Shown: in pieces, positions 10,753 to 21,491 of the stretch
Position numbering within the stretch: position 1 is the stretch's first letter
How the letters are laid out: the number at the start of each line of letters is the position of its first letter
Assembly (NCBI RefSeq): GCF_033115175.1
Contig: NC_084836.1
Location: 63,169,097 to 63,233,096, forward strand
From: Lepus europaeus
Taxonomy: Eukaryota; Chordata; Mammalia; Lagomorpha; Leporidae
DNA: 64,000 bases
Direction of reading: 5' to 3'
The notes under the pieces: generated by a model
Databases searched by the model: none
The model's input: only the letters and a program-made list of their open reading frames with translations
What the model was told of the DNA's origin: nothing
Translations under genes and position numbers: made by a program

Positions 10753-11081
10753 TGTGCAGGCAATGTTTGTACTCAACAGACGCCTCTATCCCGGCCCCAC
10801 TAATACCCACTCAGGAGTCAAAGCACGCTCCCCCGCCAGGCGGCCTCCGGACAGCTCCTCCACCTCCTCCTCATTAACAAAAGGAACACTAAAGGTCCTC
10901 ACTTGCTGTCCAGGGTGGGGGTCGGGAGAGGCGGAATCTAACAAAATACTTCCCCGACGTGAGCCATCTTCAACCCCAGGGCTGGGCGCCCCAGTCCTGG
11001 GTAGACCCCACTTCTGCCTCGTGTCCTCTGCACCCCTAACTCTACCTCAGGAACCCCAGTTCTTCCCTGCACCTCTTTCTT
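10753..11081. other. Unassigned stretch
   Basis: Nothing recognisable; pyrimidine-rich patches without exon features. Confidence 0.3.
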
Positions 11082-11412
11082 TAAATGACTACTTATTGAT
11101 GTATCTATTTATCTGAAAGGTAGAGTGACATAAGAGAGAAGGAGAGAGAGCTTCTATCCACTGGTTCAGTCCCAAATCCGTGCAGCCGCTGGGACTGGGC
11201 CCCAGGAGCCAAGGAGCAAGCCGGGAGCCAGGAGCTTCACCTGACCCAGCCACATGGTGGCAGGGACCTAAGCCCTCCGGCCAACCTTCACCGCCTCAGA
11301 GGCACATCAGCAGGGACTGGGTTGGAAGGAGAGCAGTCGGACCTCAGACTCTTGATACGGGATACGGGCATCCCAAGTGGGAAGCTTAAGCCACTGCCCC
11401 GTGACAGGCACC
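11082..11412 (-). mobile_element. C-repeat SINE
   Basis: 'gatgtatctatttatctgaa' to 'taagccactgccccgtgac'; moderately diverged. Confidence 0.82.
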
Positions 11413-11538
11413 CCAACCCACACCTCTTAGCACGTTTCTCTGTGACCCTTCATAGCTCATTGGAAAACCACATTTGGGCTCCCTGTTAAGGATCTCTCTA
11501 TAATCAATTCTTTGCTAATACTCATTGGGCACCTGTAC

Positions 11539-12030
11539 AAGGGGTCTTTGAAAACTTCATGAAAAATGTATATTATGAAGAAGCTATGCGGCCGGCACCG
11601 CGGCTCAATAGGCTAATCCTCTGCCTGCGGCACCGGCACACTGGGTTCTAGTCCCGGTCGGGGCGCTGGATTCTGTCCCGGTTGCCCCTCTTCCAGGCCA
11701 GCTCTCTGTTATGGCCCGGGAGTGCAGTGGAGGATGGCCCAAGTGCTTGGGCCCTGCACCCGCATGGAAGACCAGGAAGAAGCACCTGGCTCCTGCCTTC
11801 AGATCAGCATGGTGCGCTGGCCACAGCACACTGGCCGCAGCGGCCATTGGAGGGTGAACCAACGGTAAAGGAAGACCTTTCTCTCTGTCTCTCTCACTGT
11901 CCACTCTGCCTGTCAAAAAAAAAAAAAAGAAGAAGAAGAAGCAGCAGCAGCTATGCATGACCTTCAAAATTTTTGCACCAAAATGAACACCTTTAACTCC
12001 ATTTCTCATGAAGCTTTGGAAGCCCCTCAC
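11539..12030. mobile_element. MITE-like palindromic DNA element, split by a SINE
   Basis: The left arm (11539-11589, 'tctttgaaaacttcatgaaa') and the right arm (11948-12030, ending 'tcatgaagctttggaagccc') are imperfect inverted repeats of each other over about 27 bp. The centre carries 'ttttgcaccaaaatgaac'. A CSINE2 sits between the arms. It looks like a mariner-type non-autonomous element; two relatives are at 19327-19430 and 44126-44252. Confidence 0.6.
11590..11947 (+). mobile_element. CSINE2-type SINE inserted in MITE
   Basis: 'ggccggcaccgcggctcaat' to 'ctgcctgtcaaaaaaaa', followed by GAA and GCA triplet expansion. The flanks repeat 'agctatgc' (11582-11589 and again just after the tail), a target-site duplication inside the older palindromic element. 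Confidence 0.93.
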
Positions 12031-12162
12031 CCACGTCCAGAACATTCTGTTAGATTCTTGTTAGGAGAAGACGAGGGAAGCAAGACCAGAGCCTTCCACC
12101 TCAACAGGGTCCGAGGAAATAAAATGGACTCAAAAGTTATGACAAAAGGACAGAGAACGTGG

Positions 12163-12414
12163 GGTAGGCGGTGTGGTGCAAGCGGTTAAGCTGCCCCTGG
12201 GATGCCTGGGTCCAGTCCCAGCTCCCTGCTAACGTCTCTGGGCCCGACCACGCGGGTCCCTGCCACCCACATGGGAGGCCTGGATGGACCCGGGGAACCT
12301 GGCCTCTGCCTGGCCCGGTCCCAGCTGTTGCAGGCAGTGGGCCAGTGAATGGACACACAAAAGTGCTCTTGCTTTCTCCGTCACTTTACTTTTCAAATAA
12401 ATAAATTTAAAGAA
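12163..12414 (+). mobile_element. C-repeat SINE with 19-bp duplication
   Basis: 'taggcggtgtggtgcaagcg' to 'ttttcaaataaataaattta'. The flanks are aaaaggacagagaacgtgg (12144-12162) and the same with one C>T change (12415-12433). This is a textbook L1-mediated target-site duplication. Confidence 0.93.
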
Positions 12415-12820
12415 AAAAGGACAGAGAATGTGGTAAGTGCTACAGAAGTGCAAAAAAGTGGGGGGTGGGCTGGAAGCAGTTTTTTTTTAATAGTTTGGAA
12501 GACTCAGGGAGTGTTGAACGAAGGGCTATTCCACGTGGGCCTTAAAGGATGGACACAGGGTTGGTGAGAGCCAAACCTGGGATGGGAAGCTGGGGTCGGA
12601 CGCCAGGACCCCGAGTGCCAGGCTGGGGCGGCCGTGGGGCGCGCTGGGAAGGGAGGTGAAGACATGGAGGAGGGAAGGTGGCGACGGGCACCGCCCGCTC
12701 CGAGCCGGGCTCCGGCTCCACCTTGCAGCTTCTGGGCTGGGAAAGACTCGGCACGCAAGAACTAGCAGACCCGAACCCACCGCCCCACCTCCCCGCACCC
12801 CCGGTACACCCGATTGTAAC

Positions 12821-12830
12821 GCATGCGCAC
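12821..12830 (+). promoter_or_regulatory. NRF1-like site
   Basis: GCATGCGCAC contains the NRF1 core GCATGCGC (consensus YGCGCAYGCGCR), 37 bp before the X-box inside CpG island 1. Confidence 0.55.
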
Positions 12831-12866
12831 AGCCACAATCACGGCCTCGGCGCGGGCCGGTTTACA

Positions 12867-12880
12867 GTTGCCGTGGCAAC
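12867..12880. promoter_or_regulatory. Perfect RFX X-box
   Basis: GTTGCCGTGGCAAC fits the RFX X-box (GTNRCC N0-3 RGYAAC) on both strands, with a 2-bp spacer. RFX2/RFX3 sites of this quality in CpG islands are typical of ciliary gene promoters; that role here is inference. Confidence 0.65.
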
Positions 12881-13510
12881 CACGGCCGCGCCTCGGAGGA
12901 GGCGGGGAAGGCGGGACCCCGGCCGCTACCTCCCTCCCAGACGCCGCCCGCCCTCAGCCCCCGCCTGCCCCGGGCTGCCGCGGCTCGGCAGTGACCCGCT
13001 CTGTGCCGCCTGCCTTATCACAACCTCCTGGCTTCCCCTTTGCCGGAGCCGAGGGCCGTCCTGAGGCGGCCGTGGCGATGGCGATGGCGCGTGTCCAGAG
13101 CACCGCGGCGAGGCTCGCCTCCGGCCGCGGCCATGCAGTAGCCTCTGTCTCCGGGACAGAAACCTGGCCGGCCGCGCCCTCGCCCGGGGGCCCCTCCGCT
13201 TCTCTGCCGGCTGCGAGCTCGCGGCGGGTCACAGCCTCCGCACACCCTGCCTGCCTGCCACGCGGGCACCTGCCCGCCGCCCCGCCGCTCCGCTGTGTCC
13301 TACCTGCGCCCCCCACAGCCGCGCCGGGACCCTGCTTCTCCGCCCTGGCCGCCTGCCTCTCCGGATGGGGCGGTCTCAGCCGCACGCCAACCCGCTCCGG
13401 CCTCCGAGTGCCCGCGCCCGCTGCCTTAGGCCTGCCTCCGCCATCGGAGTCTCCAGGGCAGCGTGCTCCGAGTCCTTCTCACCGCTACCAAAAGGATTCC
13501 TGAAGTAGAC

Positions 13511-13746
13511 ATCTGGGGTTGGTGTGTGGCCCAGCAGTTAAGACGCCTGCTAGGAACCAGTCTGCGTCGGCTCCGTGCTAACACAGACCCTGGGAAGCCG
13601 TGGTGGTGGATCAGAGGGCGGCGTTCCTGCTCCGTGGAGCTCCCAGCCCCCACCCCTGCTTGGGTCCCAGGACCCTTGAGTGCGTTTGGGGAATGAGCCA
13701 GCAAATGGGAGTGCTCTGTCTGCCAAAATAATAATAATAATAAGTT
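13511..13746 (+). mobile_element. Diverged short C-repeat SINE
   Basis: 'ttggtgtgtggcccagcagt' head to 'gtctgccaaaataataataa'; the tail became (AAT)n. It lies just outside CpG island 1. Confidence 0.78.
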
Positions 13747-13839
13747 CAGATATAAACCTGATTCTGGAACCCTGCTATTTGAAGCTCTTTTTTGCGCCCC
13801 CTCCCCAGGGCCCCTCACATTCAAATTCCTTAGTTTTAC

Positions 13840-14205
13840 AGTCTGGCCCCAATGACCTCCTCGGCTGCTCTCACCATTCCCACCGCCCTCACGCCTTCAC
13901 TCAGCAGGGATCTGCTGAGGTACCTGCTGTGCCCCTGGCATCAGAACCCACAGGCCTGGTCCTGCCTCCGAGCCTGCTTCCCGGGGAGGGCCCGCTCTCA
14001 CTCACCTGCCCACCTTCTCGCCAGGTGCGGGGGCCCCAGGTTTCTGTGCTCAGCGTTCCTGCCCGCCTACCACACGGCCTGGCGTTTACCTGTTTACTCG
14101 TCTGTCTTTCCCTCTTCCCCTCGAAGACAGGGACACCTCATTCACATGTGCAGCACTCAGCACAGAACGCGCAGCACAACCAGTAACACTGTGCTGAATA
14201 ATTTC
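13840..14205 (+). repeat. L2-like LINE fragment
   Basis: 'ttacctgtttactcgtctgt' then 'tcgaagacagggacacctca' and 'cagcactcagcacagaac' match the layout of the L2 3' end (tgtctgtctccc... gagggcagggac... cagtgcctggcac). Diverged; named from memory. Confidence 0.5.
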
Positions 14206-14757
14206 CAAGATCCTTTCCAGCTCTCAAATGCCACAATTCAGGGACAAGAACAAGATTTTTTTTTTTTTTTCATTGAGGATGTCATATGCCTACCTCATTA
14301 GAACTTCATATCTAAGGTTTCCTTAAATATCCTGGGGGCAGCAGACAGCACCTGCCGATGTCAGAACCCCTCTGCTTTATGGGAGTTAAGTAAACACGAA
14401 CTGCTTTTTCCCTTCCTCCATGATCTGTATCTTTAATTTGTGCTGTACTCAAAGCAGGAAAAAGATTCCCAAAGGTGTCAAACTACCTCTGGCCACAAAA
14501 GGGCAGCAGGGAGAGCCGGCTTGTGTTAAAACCGTCCTGGCCACCAGATGGACCCCAAATACCAGTTTAAAGTAGGCCAGGTCTTAATTTGGATCAAGTT
14601 CGCTCGGCTACTCCTTTTCCTTTATTAAACCCTGTCCCTGAAAAGTGGAGTCTCCCCATGCTGACCGACAGACACCTGCCAGTTGTCTAGCGCTCTCCAT
14701 ATTTTGCTTCAGAAGAGGAAACATAGCAGGGAGGAGGAGCAACTCCAAAAACTTTTT
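14206..14757. other. Unassigned stretch
   Basis: Contains a T run at 14256-14269. No gene or classifiable repeat is seen. Confidence 0.3.
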
Positions 14758-14773
14758 AAAAATCAGTGAGAGA

Positions 14774-15089
14774 GGCCGGCGCCGCGGCTCACTAGGCTAA
14801 TTCTCCGCCTTGCGGCGCTGGCACACCAGGTTCTAGTCCCAGTAGGGGCACCGGTTTCTGTCCCGGTTGCCCCTCCTCCAGGCCAGCTCTCTGCTATGGC
14901 CCGGGAAGGCAGTGGAGGATGGCCCAAGTGCTTGGGCCCTGCACCCGCATGGGAGACCAGGAAAAGCACCTGGCTCCTGGCTTCAGATCAGCACGATGCG
15001 CCGGCCGCAGCGGCCATTGGAGGGTGAACCAACAGCAAAAAGGAAGACCTTTCTCTCTGTCTCTCTCTCTCACCATCCACTCCTCCTGT

Positions 15090-15116
<27 letters not shown>
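14774..15116 (+). mobile_element. CSINE2-type SINE, near full-length
   Basis: 'ggccggcgccgcggctcact' to 'ctcctgtcaaaa' plus a long poly(A). Flanked by a perfect 16-bp duplication aaaaatcagtgagaga (14758-14773 and 15117-15132). Confidence 0.96.
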
Positions 15117-15124
<8 letters not shown>

Positions 15125-15279
15125 GTGAGAGAGATTCTCTTCAAGCCCAACCAAAAGGACCAGAAATTTGAATGTTGACTAATGATCTAAGCAGTTCCAC
15201 GGGGTTCTTGTTCATCTTTTTAGGTGTGTTGATGGTGTTTGTTAAGAAGAGAACAAATATACATAAAAGCCAAACAAGA

Positions 15280-15478
15280 GGCACGCATTCAGCCTCGTGG
15301 TTCATACACCTGCCTCCCACGTCTGAGCGCCTGGGCTCGTTTCCCGACTCGGATTCCCGACTCTCAGCACCCTGAGAGGCAGTGGTGATGGCTCAGGTAC
15401 TTGGGTCCCTGCCACCCACGTTGGAGATCTGGACTGAGTTCCTGGATCCCAGTGTTGGGGAGTGAACCAGCATGTGGG

Positions 15479-15513
<35 letters not shown>

Positions 15514-15540
15514 TTCAAATAAATTAAATAAATAAATAGC
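15280..15540 (+). mobile_element. C-repeat SINE with (CT)n
   Basis: The degraded head is followed by 'aggcagtggtgatggctcag', a (TC)n run at 15481-15511 and the 'tttcaaataaattaaataaa' tail. Confidence 0.82.
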
Positions 15541-16169
15541 AAAACAAAATGAAAGCCCTCCCAAAAAATGCAAGGAGACCACGAATCCCAACCATGACCA
15601 ACCAGTTATGTTCCTGGAAGGCAGGCTCTGTCATCATGGCTCAAACAACTGAAATCTTTGTGAACGGAAGCAGCTCCCTGTAGGAGACAGTCTGGGGCGG
15701 GGGGCTGGGCGGGAGGTGGGGGGGCAGATGGCAAGCAAAGCCTCCGGACCTGCTGGGCCTTGAAGACCAGCGCACAGAGAAGGGGGCTCTTCCCGATAGG
15801 CCGGGGAGCCCTCGGAGCACAACAAATCACTCACTTCAAGGAATCAATCTCCACGCCTAACGAACACCCACAGCCAAGTCCTCCTTCAGAACTAGGGGCG
15901 AAAGCTGTCCAGGGAGCCTGGGGCTATGTCGCCTGGGCAGCCCCCAGTAAAATGAAACCCACACCCTGCTCCCCTGCCGCCTGCATTTGTGCTGGCTCTA
16001 AAGCTACAGGAAAGCTGGGCCTTTTTTAACCAGAGGGCTAGAATTCCATTACCTCCAGCTCAACCAGCACAGAGAAGAGGAAGGTGGCGATCAAAATGCC
16101 TCTGGAATATTTTGTATGAGTTCTCGAGTAAAACTTGGAAACCAGAAAAAATAAAAAATAAATTAAAAA
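15541..16169. other. Unassigned stretch
   Basis: About 630 bp without recognised repeat or exon. G-rich at 15695-15725. The ORFs have no known motif. Confidence 0.3.
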
Positions 16170-16460
16170 AAAAAAAAGACACCCACGCCCCAGATGAGAG
16201 TTCAACTCCTGACTCCAGCCTCCTGCTAACGGGCACCCTGGGAGACAGTGGCAGCACCTCAAGCATTTGGGTCTGTGCCACCCACATGGGCGATCCAGAT
16301 TGAACGCCAGGCTGCTGGCTTCAACTTGGCCCAGCCCCGGCCGCTGCGGCATTTGGAAAGTGAACCAACAGATGAGCTGTCTCTCTTTAGCTTTCTTTCT
16401 GTGCGTCTCTTTCGGCTTCTCAAATTTAAAAGAAGTCTACGTATCAAAAAAAAAAAAAAT
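16170..16460 (+). mobile_element. C-repeat SINE, head eroded
   Basis: 'cctcctgctaacgggcaccc' to 'tctcaaatttaaaagaagtc' plus A tail. Confidence 0.8.
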
Positions 16461-16972
16461 GCAAAGATAACCAATAGGCAGGAAAAGATATTGCAAAACA
16501 TTTCACCAATAGCAAGCCACAGAGCACAACGCGTAACAAAATCCTATCGTCAGTAAGAGCAAGCACTCGGACGGACAGAACTGGCGAGGGCGATGACCAT
16601 GAGAGGAAGCACATTTGGCCTAAAGGCACGGAAGAAGCTGGCCGGCCTCATAGCGGTCAGAGGAAGCACTTCACGCCGGTGATATGGCAGACACGGCCGA
16701 GCAGCCCAGCGTGCTGGGGCTGTGAGTAACGCCGCCCTCAGTGAGAGCGCTCGGGAAACAGCTTCCTCTGGGAGCGGCTCTCACCGCATTGGAAAGTCTC
16801 ACATCCTAGGGGCCGGCAAGTCCACACATGGACGCGAGCGTCGTCCCCAGCCACGGTGTTTGTGACAGCAAAACACCCGGAACAGCTCCAGTGCTCATTC
16901 ACCAGCAGAAAATGGAGACCTAAGCTGGGGTCTATTCCAACCACTTAGTATTATCCAATAGTAAAAATGGAG
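16461..16972 (+). mobile_element. Old L1-like LINE, part 1
   Basis: 'accaataggcaggaaaagat', 'cacatcctagg', 'caagtccacacatgga', 'gacagcaaaacacccgga' and 'gaaaatggagacctaagctg' keep the order of L1 ORF2 3'-end text (cctaggtatatacccaa..., aaaaactggaaacaac..., gaatggataaa...). A C-repeat separates it from part 2. Confidence 0.5.
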
Positions 16973-17326
16973 GGCCGGCGCTGTGGCGGAGCGGGTGAAG
17001 CCGCGGCCTGCAGTGCCGGCATCCCATATGGGCGCCAGTTCGAGTCCCGGCTGCTCCACGTCCGATCCAGCTCTCTGCTATGGCCTGGGAAAGCAGTAGA
17101 AGATGGCCCAAAACCTTGGGCCCCTGCACCCGCGTGGGAGACACAGAGGAAGCTCCTGGCTCCTGGCTCCTGGCTCCTGGCTCCTGACTTCAGATCGGCC
17201 CAGCTCTGGCTGTTGCAGCTGCTTAGTGAACCAGTGGATGGAACATCGCTCTCTCTCGCTGTCTCTCTCTGCCTCTGCTTCTCTGTAACTCTGTCTTTCA
17301 AATAAATAAATAAATCTTTTTTTAAA
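16973..17326 (+). mobile_element. C-repeat SINE inserted in old L1
   Basis: 'agggccggcgctgtggcgga' to 'tttcaaataaataaataaat'. The B-box region 'gttcgagtccc' is intact. 'ctcctgg' is expanded into several tandem copies at about 17155-17190. Confidence 0.93.
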
Positions 17327-17590
17327 AATTAATCCGTTCAAAAACACTATCAACATGGAGGAATCCCAGAAATACACTCTTGAGGAAATGATGCATGTTT
17401 TAAAAGAATGTATAAAGCCAAAGGCCATTGATGTAAAACATAATAGCATTCAGGTCACTGCGTGCACATGACGGCGCCCGGATTCAGGCTGTGGCCGCCT
17501 CTGGGCGGAGGTGCGGCCAGGGCTAGCAGAGGGGCCTTTCCCGGGTGGACCTCGTGGCCGTTTTGTGTGTACAGGACGCACGCATCCCAG
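17327..17590 (+). mobile_element. Old L1-like LINE, part 2 (tentative)
   Basis: Probable continuation after the SINE ('aaaacactatcaacatgg', 'tacactcttgaggaaatgat'); decayed and GC-rich towards the end. Confidence 0.35.
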
Positions 17591-17599
17591 GCGGTGTCT

Positions 17600-17712
17600 C
17601 TCTTTTTCTTCATGCTGTATTGTCTTTAATTAAGTACAAAGACTTTTCCAACATGTTGCCTAGAGGTCATTTCATCCCCTGCTCTGTATGCAGCCAGTCT
17701 CTCTCTCTCTCT
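17600..17712 (-). pseudogene. RPS4X: RPS4X processed pseudogene, piece 3 (3' end)
   Basis: On the minus strand this gives 'gactggctgcatacagagca' and then 'tctttgtacttaattaaaga', matching the last codons and 3' UTR of RPS4X mRNA (...gactggcggccaaacagagcagtggg..., ...tctttgtacgtaattaaaaat...). It is separated from piece 2 by a CSINE2 and ends in an eroded A-rich tail. Confidence 0.85.
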
Positions 17713-18203
<491 letters not shown>

Positions 18204-18544
18204 TTTTTTTTTTTTTCTAAAAGATTGATTGATTGATTTGGAAAGGAAGAGCTACAGAGAGAGAGAAAGAGAAACTGAGAGAGAGAAAGAGAGAGACCTT
18301 CCATCCACTGGTTCATCCCGCAAATGGCCACAACAGCCAGGGCTGGGCCAGGCTGAAGCCGGGAGCCTGGAACTCCATCTGGACCTCCCCCGTGGGTGCA
18401 GGGACCCAAGCATTTGGGCCATCTTCTGTTGCTCTTGCCGACACATTAGCAGGGAGCCAGATTGGAAGTGCTCATGGTGCTCATGGGAGATGCTGGCATT
18501 GCAGGCAGCAGCCTAACCTGCTGCACAACAACACCCACCCCTGT
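18204..18544 (-). mobile_element. C-repeat SINE inside RPS4X pseudogene
   Basis: 'gattgattgatttggaaagg' to 'gctgcacaacaacacccacc'. A short duplication t(a/g)gcatc (18197-18203 and 18545-18551) falls within the DAN/GNS codons of the pseudogene. Confidence 0.92.
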
Positions 18545-19160
18545 TGGCATCATTACATGAACGAGAGCCAGGATGTCTCTCTCTTTTGGTCATCATACCA
18601 GTTCTTCCCAGCTTGGCACCCACCGTCACCACGCACAGGTTACCAGTGTCAAACTGGATCAAACCATAATCTTGCCAGTCTCCAAGCCCATCCAAATGGT
18701 GTCACTCACCCAGATGAGGGGATCAGGACAGCGGATGGTACCAGCATCCTGGGTCACCAGATGAAGGATTCCTTTCGTGCCCACAAAGGTCTCTCCCAAT
18801 TTGCGCACCTTGTCTGTGGCCACTTCAGGTGCAATACGATGAACAGCAAAGCAATCCATGGTGGTGTAGATCAGACAGAAATACCGCCCAGTCTCATCGG
18901 TGCTGACGACATCCACAAAGCCAGCAGGGTAGGGTGTAGCAGCTCGGACTTTGCCATCAATCTTAAGGAACATGCACTTTTATCTTCCTCTCAGGTCAGC
19001 ACATCCTCCCAGCTCGCGGGGACTGGCGGATGGACAAGGAGCAGACACACCGGTCAAGGTATCCAGCATCCAGTGCTCCGGAGCTGCTCCTCGCTTCAGA
19101 TGCTTCTTGGGCCCTGGAGCCACGGCTGCGCTAGGAATGGAAACAGCCTAAGCTGCCCGA
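18545..19160 (-). pseudogene. RPS4X: RPS4X processed pseudogene, piece 1 (5' part)
   Basis: Minus-strand copy of ribosomal protein S4, X-linked form (eS4). Clear blocks: KKHLK and HWMLD near the start, IDGKV and [43 protein letters not shown] and RERHPGS. The initiator is GTG-like instead of ATG. About 17-20 codons around RECLPLIIFLRNRLKYA are deleted, and frameshifts and stops are present. The 5' UTR-like text 'tttccattcctag...gcagccg' fits the RPS4X leader, so the retrocopy was nearly full length. Intronless structure and its 3' UTR piece show it came from mRNA. Two later SINEs (18204-18544, 17713-18056) split it. Parental text is from memory. Confidence 0.93.
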
Positions 19161-19326
19161 GCAGTGTGGCTTGGGGAGCTGTTTTTATCCTTTGGTCTTG
19201 CCGTGTGTCTCAGCGCAGAGTAACATCTTTAAGAATTCACAGTGTATATCCTTTAACCTACTTCCACTCATAATGGCTCCATCTTACATATGCATTAGCA
19301 CGCGTGACAGGCCACGTCGCATCTCA

Positions 19327-19430
19327 GTGACACAAAGGAGTCTGCAAAAAGCTGACGGAAAAACGCATATTATGGGAAAACTTTGCAAAGATTTCAGAAT
19401 TTTCTACACCAAAATAAACTTATCTTTTAT
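19327..19430 (+). mobile_element. MITE-like element, second copy (left part)
   Basis: 'gcaaaaagctgacggaaaaa', 'catattatgggaaaactttg' and 'tacaccaaaataaacttatc' parallel the elements at 11539-12030 and 44126-44252. The right arm is lost where a C-repeat begins. Confidence 0.55.
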
Positions 19431-19732
19431 TTTTTTTTTACATGTATTTATTCTGGAGGAAGAGTGACACAGAGGAAGAGACAGACAGACGGAGAACTCA
19501 CATGCACTGATTTACTCCCCCGATGCCTCCAACAGCCAGGCCTGGGCCCAAGGCCAGAGCCAGGAGCCCGGAACTCACTTGGTCTCCCACGTAGGCGGCA
19601 GGGGACTCAAGTACTCAAGCCATCACATGGTCTGCATTGGCAGGAAGCTGGACTCGGGAGCCAGAGGCGGGACTTGAACCCGGGCACTCTGACAGGGGGC
19701 CTGGGCCTCCAAACCAGCATCCCTTCCCTCTG
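19428..19732 (-). mobile_element. Diverged C-repeat SINE
   Basis: 'catgtatttattctggagga' through 'gacttgaacccgggcactct' and 'caaaccagcatccc'. Confidence 0.8.
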
Positions 19733-19744
19733 CACCTTCCCATC

Positions 19745-19988
19745 CATCCTGGCTGCTCCACCTCCCATCATGCAAAGCAGCAGATGATGGCTCAAGTACT
19801 TGAGTCTCTGCCACCTGTGTGGGAGATCCAGATGGAGTTCCTGGCTCCTGGCTTCAGCCTAACCCAGCCCCAGCTGTTGCAGCTATTTGGAGAGTGAACC
19901 AGCAAAAGGAAAAATCTCTCTCTCTTTCTCTTTCTCTTCTTCTCTCTGCTCTCACTTTTCAAATAAACAAACCTTTTATTAAAAACAC
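19745..19988 (+). mobile_element. C-repeat SINE, 5' truncated
   Basis: It starts near 'ctggctgctccacctcccat' and runs to 'cacttttcaaataaacaaac'. It abuts the preceding inverted copy (19428-19732). Confidence 0.82.
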
Positions 19989-20904
19989 CAGTCCCTAAAC
20001 TTATCTCTTAACTCCACTTTCCACAATCTTTTTCAAGTACTACCGTATTTGCTTTATTTCAAATCATTGTTCTAAAAGCCAGAAACTGAAGTTCTTTCAC
20101 CCAAAAACTTGGTTTTTAGCAAACTCAAAGACTGCGCCTCTGGCCTCAGCCTCGGCACCTCGCCGGCCCTGCTCAGCTGATTTGCACTCCGCAGGCCGAA
20201 AGCTGAGCGGAGCCGAGAGGTCGGCGCCATGGCCAGGGTCAGCACTTGGCCCACACGGTGGGCACACCCAGGGGGCCGGGAAGCCTTAATCTGGGCTTGG
20301 GCTGAGCTTTGTGTTCAAGAGGCTTGTGGCTGAAAAGGAAGAGAACCAAGCTGAGCGTGGAGACAGAGGCTGTGAGTGCCCGGTGACCCTGGTTCTGAGC
20401 CTGCGAGTGGGGACAGAGCTAAGCCACCGCCACCCAGAACCTCCCCATCCACTGCCCCCAGAACCGTGTTGCCTGTGTTGACTTTATCTGGCCACTGGGT
20501 TAAAGTCCTTTTTAAAACTGAAGTCCTACAGATAGAAGTTCAGAAATTTTTGAACTAAAGAACCCTGAGAGGCCTGTGGTTCCTACACAGACCAGTAAAA
20601 CCTTTTATTAAAAAAAAAAAAAAAAAATCTTCCATTTCTTCAGCTGTGAGAACAGAAAAGATCTGATAACACCTGCCCTTAGGAGCCTGGCAGAGCTGGG
20701 AGAAGCCTATGAGGTAAGAGCCATCTGCAGCTAGGAGACCCTCCGGACACAAGTTTATTAGTTCCTTCCTTCCTGGTAGAGGGCATTCCAGTTCAAATAA
20801 CCAGTCACACAAGCAAGACTGTGTGTCTTCCAGGGGGAAGAGAAAGCGGAGGTTAGGAAGAGGAGAAGGAAGAAAAACAACAGCTCGGTGACAGTTTTTG
20901 TAGA
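19989..20904. other. Mostly unassigned; MIR-like patch
   Basis: 'cttcagctgtgagaacag' to 'taacacctgcccttaggagc' (about 20625-20720) resembles MIR on the plus strand and follows an A run at 20611-20627. The remainder, including a GC-rich patch at 20140-20280, is unassigned. Confidence 0.35.
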
Positions 20905-21214
20905 GATTTTACATTTGATTAATTTGAGTTAAAGAAAGAGAGAGTGATCGATCTTCCATTCGCTAGTTCACTCTCCAAATGGCTGCAATGGCGAGGGCTG
21001 AGCCAGGCCTAAGCTAGGAGCCAGGAACTTCCCCCAGGGCTCTCACATGGGTACAGGGGTCCAAGCTCTTGGGCCATCTTCTGCTGCTTTCCCAGGCACA
21101 TTAGCAGGGAGCTGCACAGAAAGTGGAGCAGCCAGGATTTGAACCAGCGCTCATATGGGAAGCCGGCATTGCAGGCAGTGGCTGAATCCGCTGAGCCACT
21201 ATGCTGGCACCTCG
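20905..21214 (-). mobile_element. C-repeat SINE
   Basis: 'gattttacatttgattaatt' to 'ctgagccactatgctggcac'. Confidence 0.86.
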
Positions 21215-21217
21215 GTT

Positions 21218-21467
21218 ACTTTTTTTCTTAATTTTTAAAACAAATTTATTCTAGATGCAAAGAGACAACAGAGAGTGCTCCCATCAGCCGATTCACTCCC
21301 CAAATACCTGCAACAGCCAGGGCAAGACCAGGGCAAGAGCCAGGTCCCTTCCTCCCAGGATACCCATTAGCAGGAAGCTGGAATTGGGAGCTGGGCTGGG
21401 ACTCAAACCCAGACGCTACAACATGAGCCACAGGCTTCTTCACCACCATCCCAAGTGCTGGCCCTTC
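21218..21467 (-). mobile_element. Diverged C-repeat SINE
   Basis: 'aaaacaaatttattctagat' to 'ccatcccaagtgctggccc'; shorter and more diverged than its neighbour. Confidence 0.8.
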
Positions 21468-21491
21468 AGTTACGACTGAAAGACAGAAACT

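Larger units (their letters stand above)
12600..13500. promoter_or_regulatory. CpG island 1, candidate promoter
   Basis: About 900 bp that is visibly GC-rich and dense in CpG, unlike the SINE-rich flanks. It holds an NRF1-like GCATGCGCAC, a perfect palindromic X-box and GC boxes (GGCGGGG-type, about 12898-12912). Such islands usually mark ubiquitously active or ciliary promoters. A potential donor on the minus strand (gcgcag|gtagga, near 13300) and an ATG-containing GGCGATGGCGATG stretch near 13075 exist, but no encoded protein is recognisable, so direction and gene are undetermined. Long ORFs here are expected from low stop-codon density in GC-rich DNA. Confidence 0.75.

Noticed and set aside
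13300-13480. Minus-strand first exon ending at gcgcag|gtagga
   Set aside because: A single donor-like site without protein or conservation support is insufficient.
12823-13503. 226-codon plus ORF over CpG island 1
   Set aside because: Low stop-codon density explains it. Pro/Ala/Arg-rich text, open frames on both strands, no motif.
16973-17060. tRNA-like head of a SINE as a functional tRNA gene
   Set aside because: A- and B-box-like text belongs to the C-repeat head; no acceptor-stem complement or tRNA 3' half follows.
18233-19273. 346-codon plus-strand ORF
   Set aside because: It runs through a SINE and then through the antisense of the RPS4X retrocopy, so it is a chance frame.
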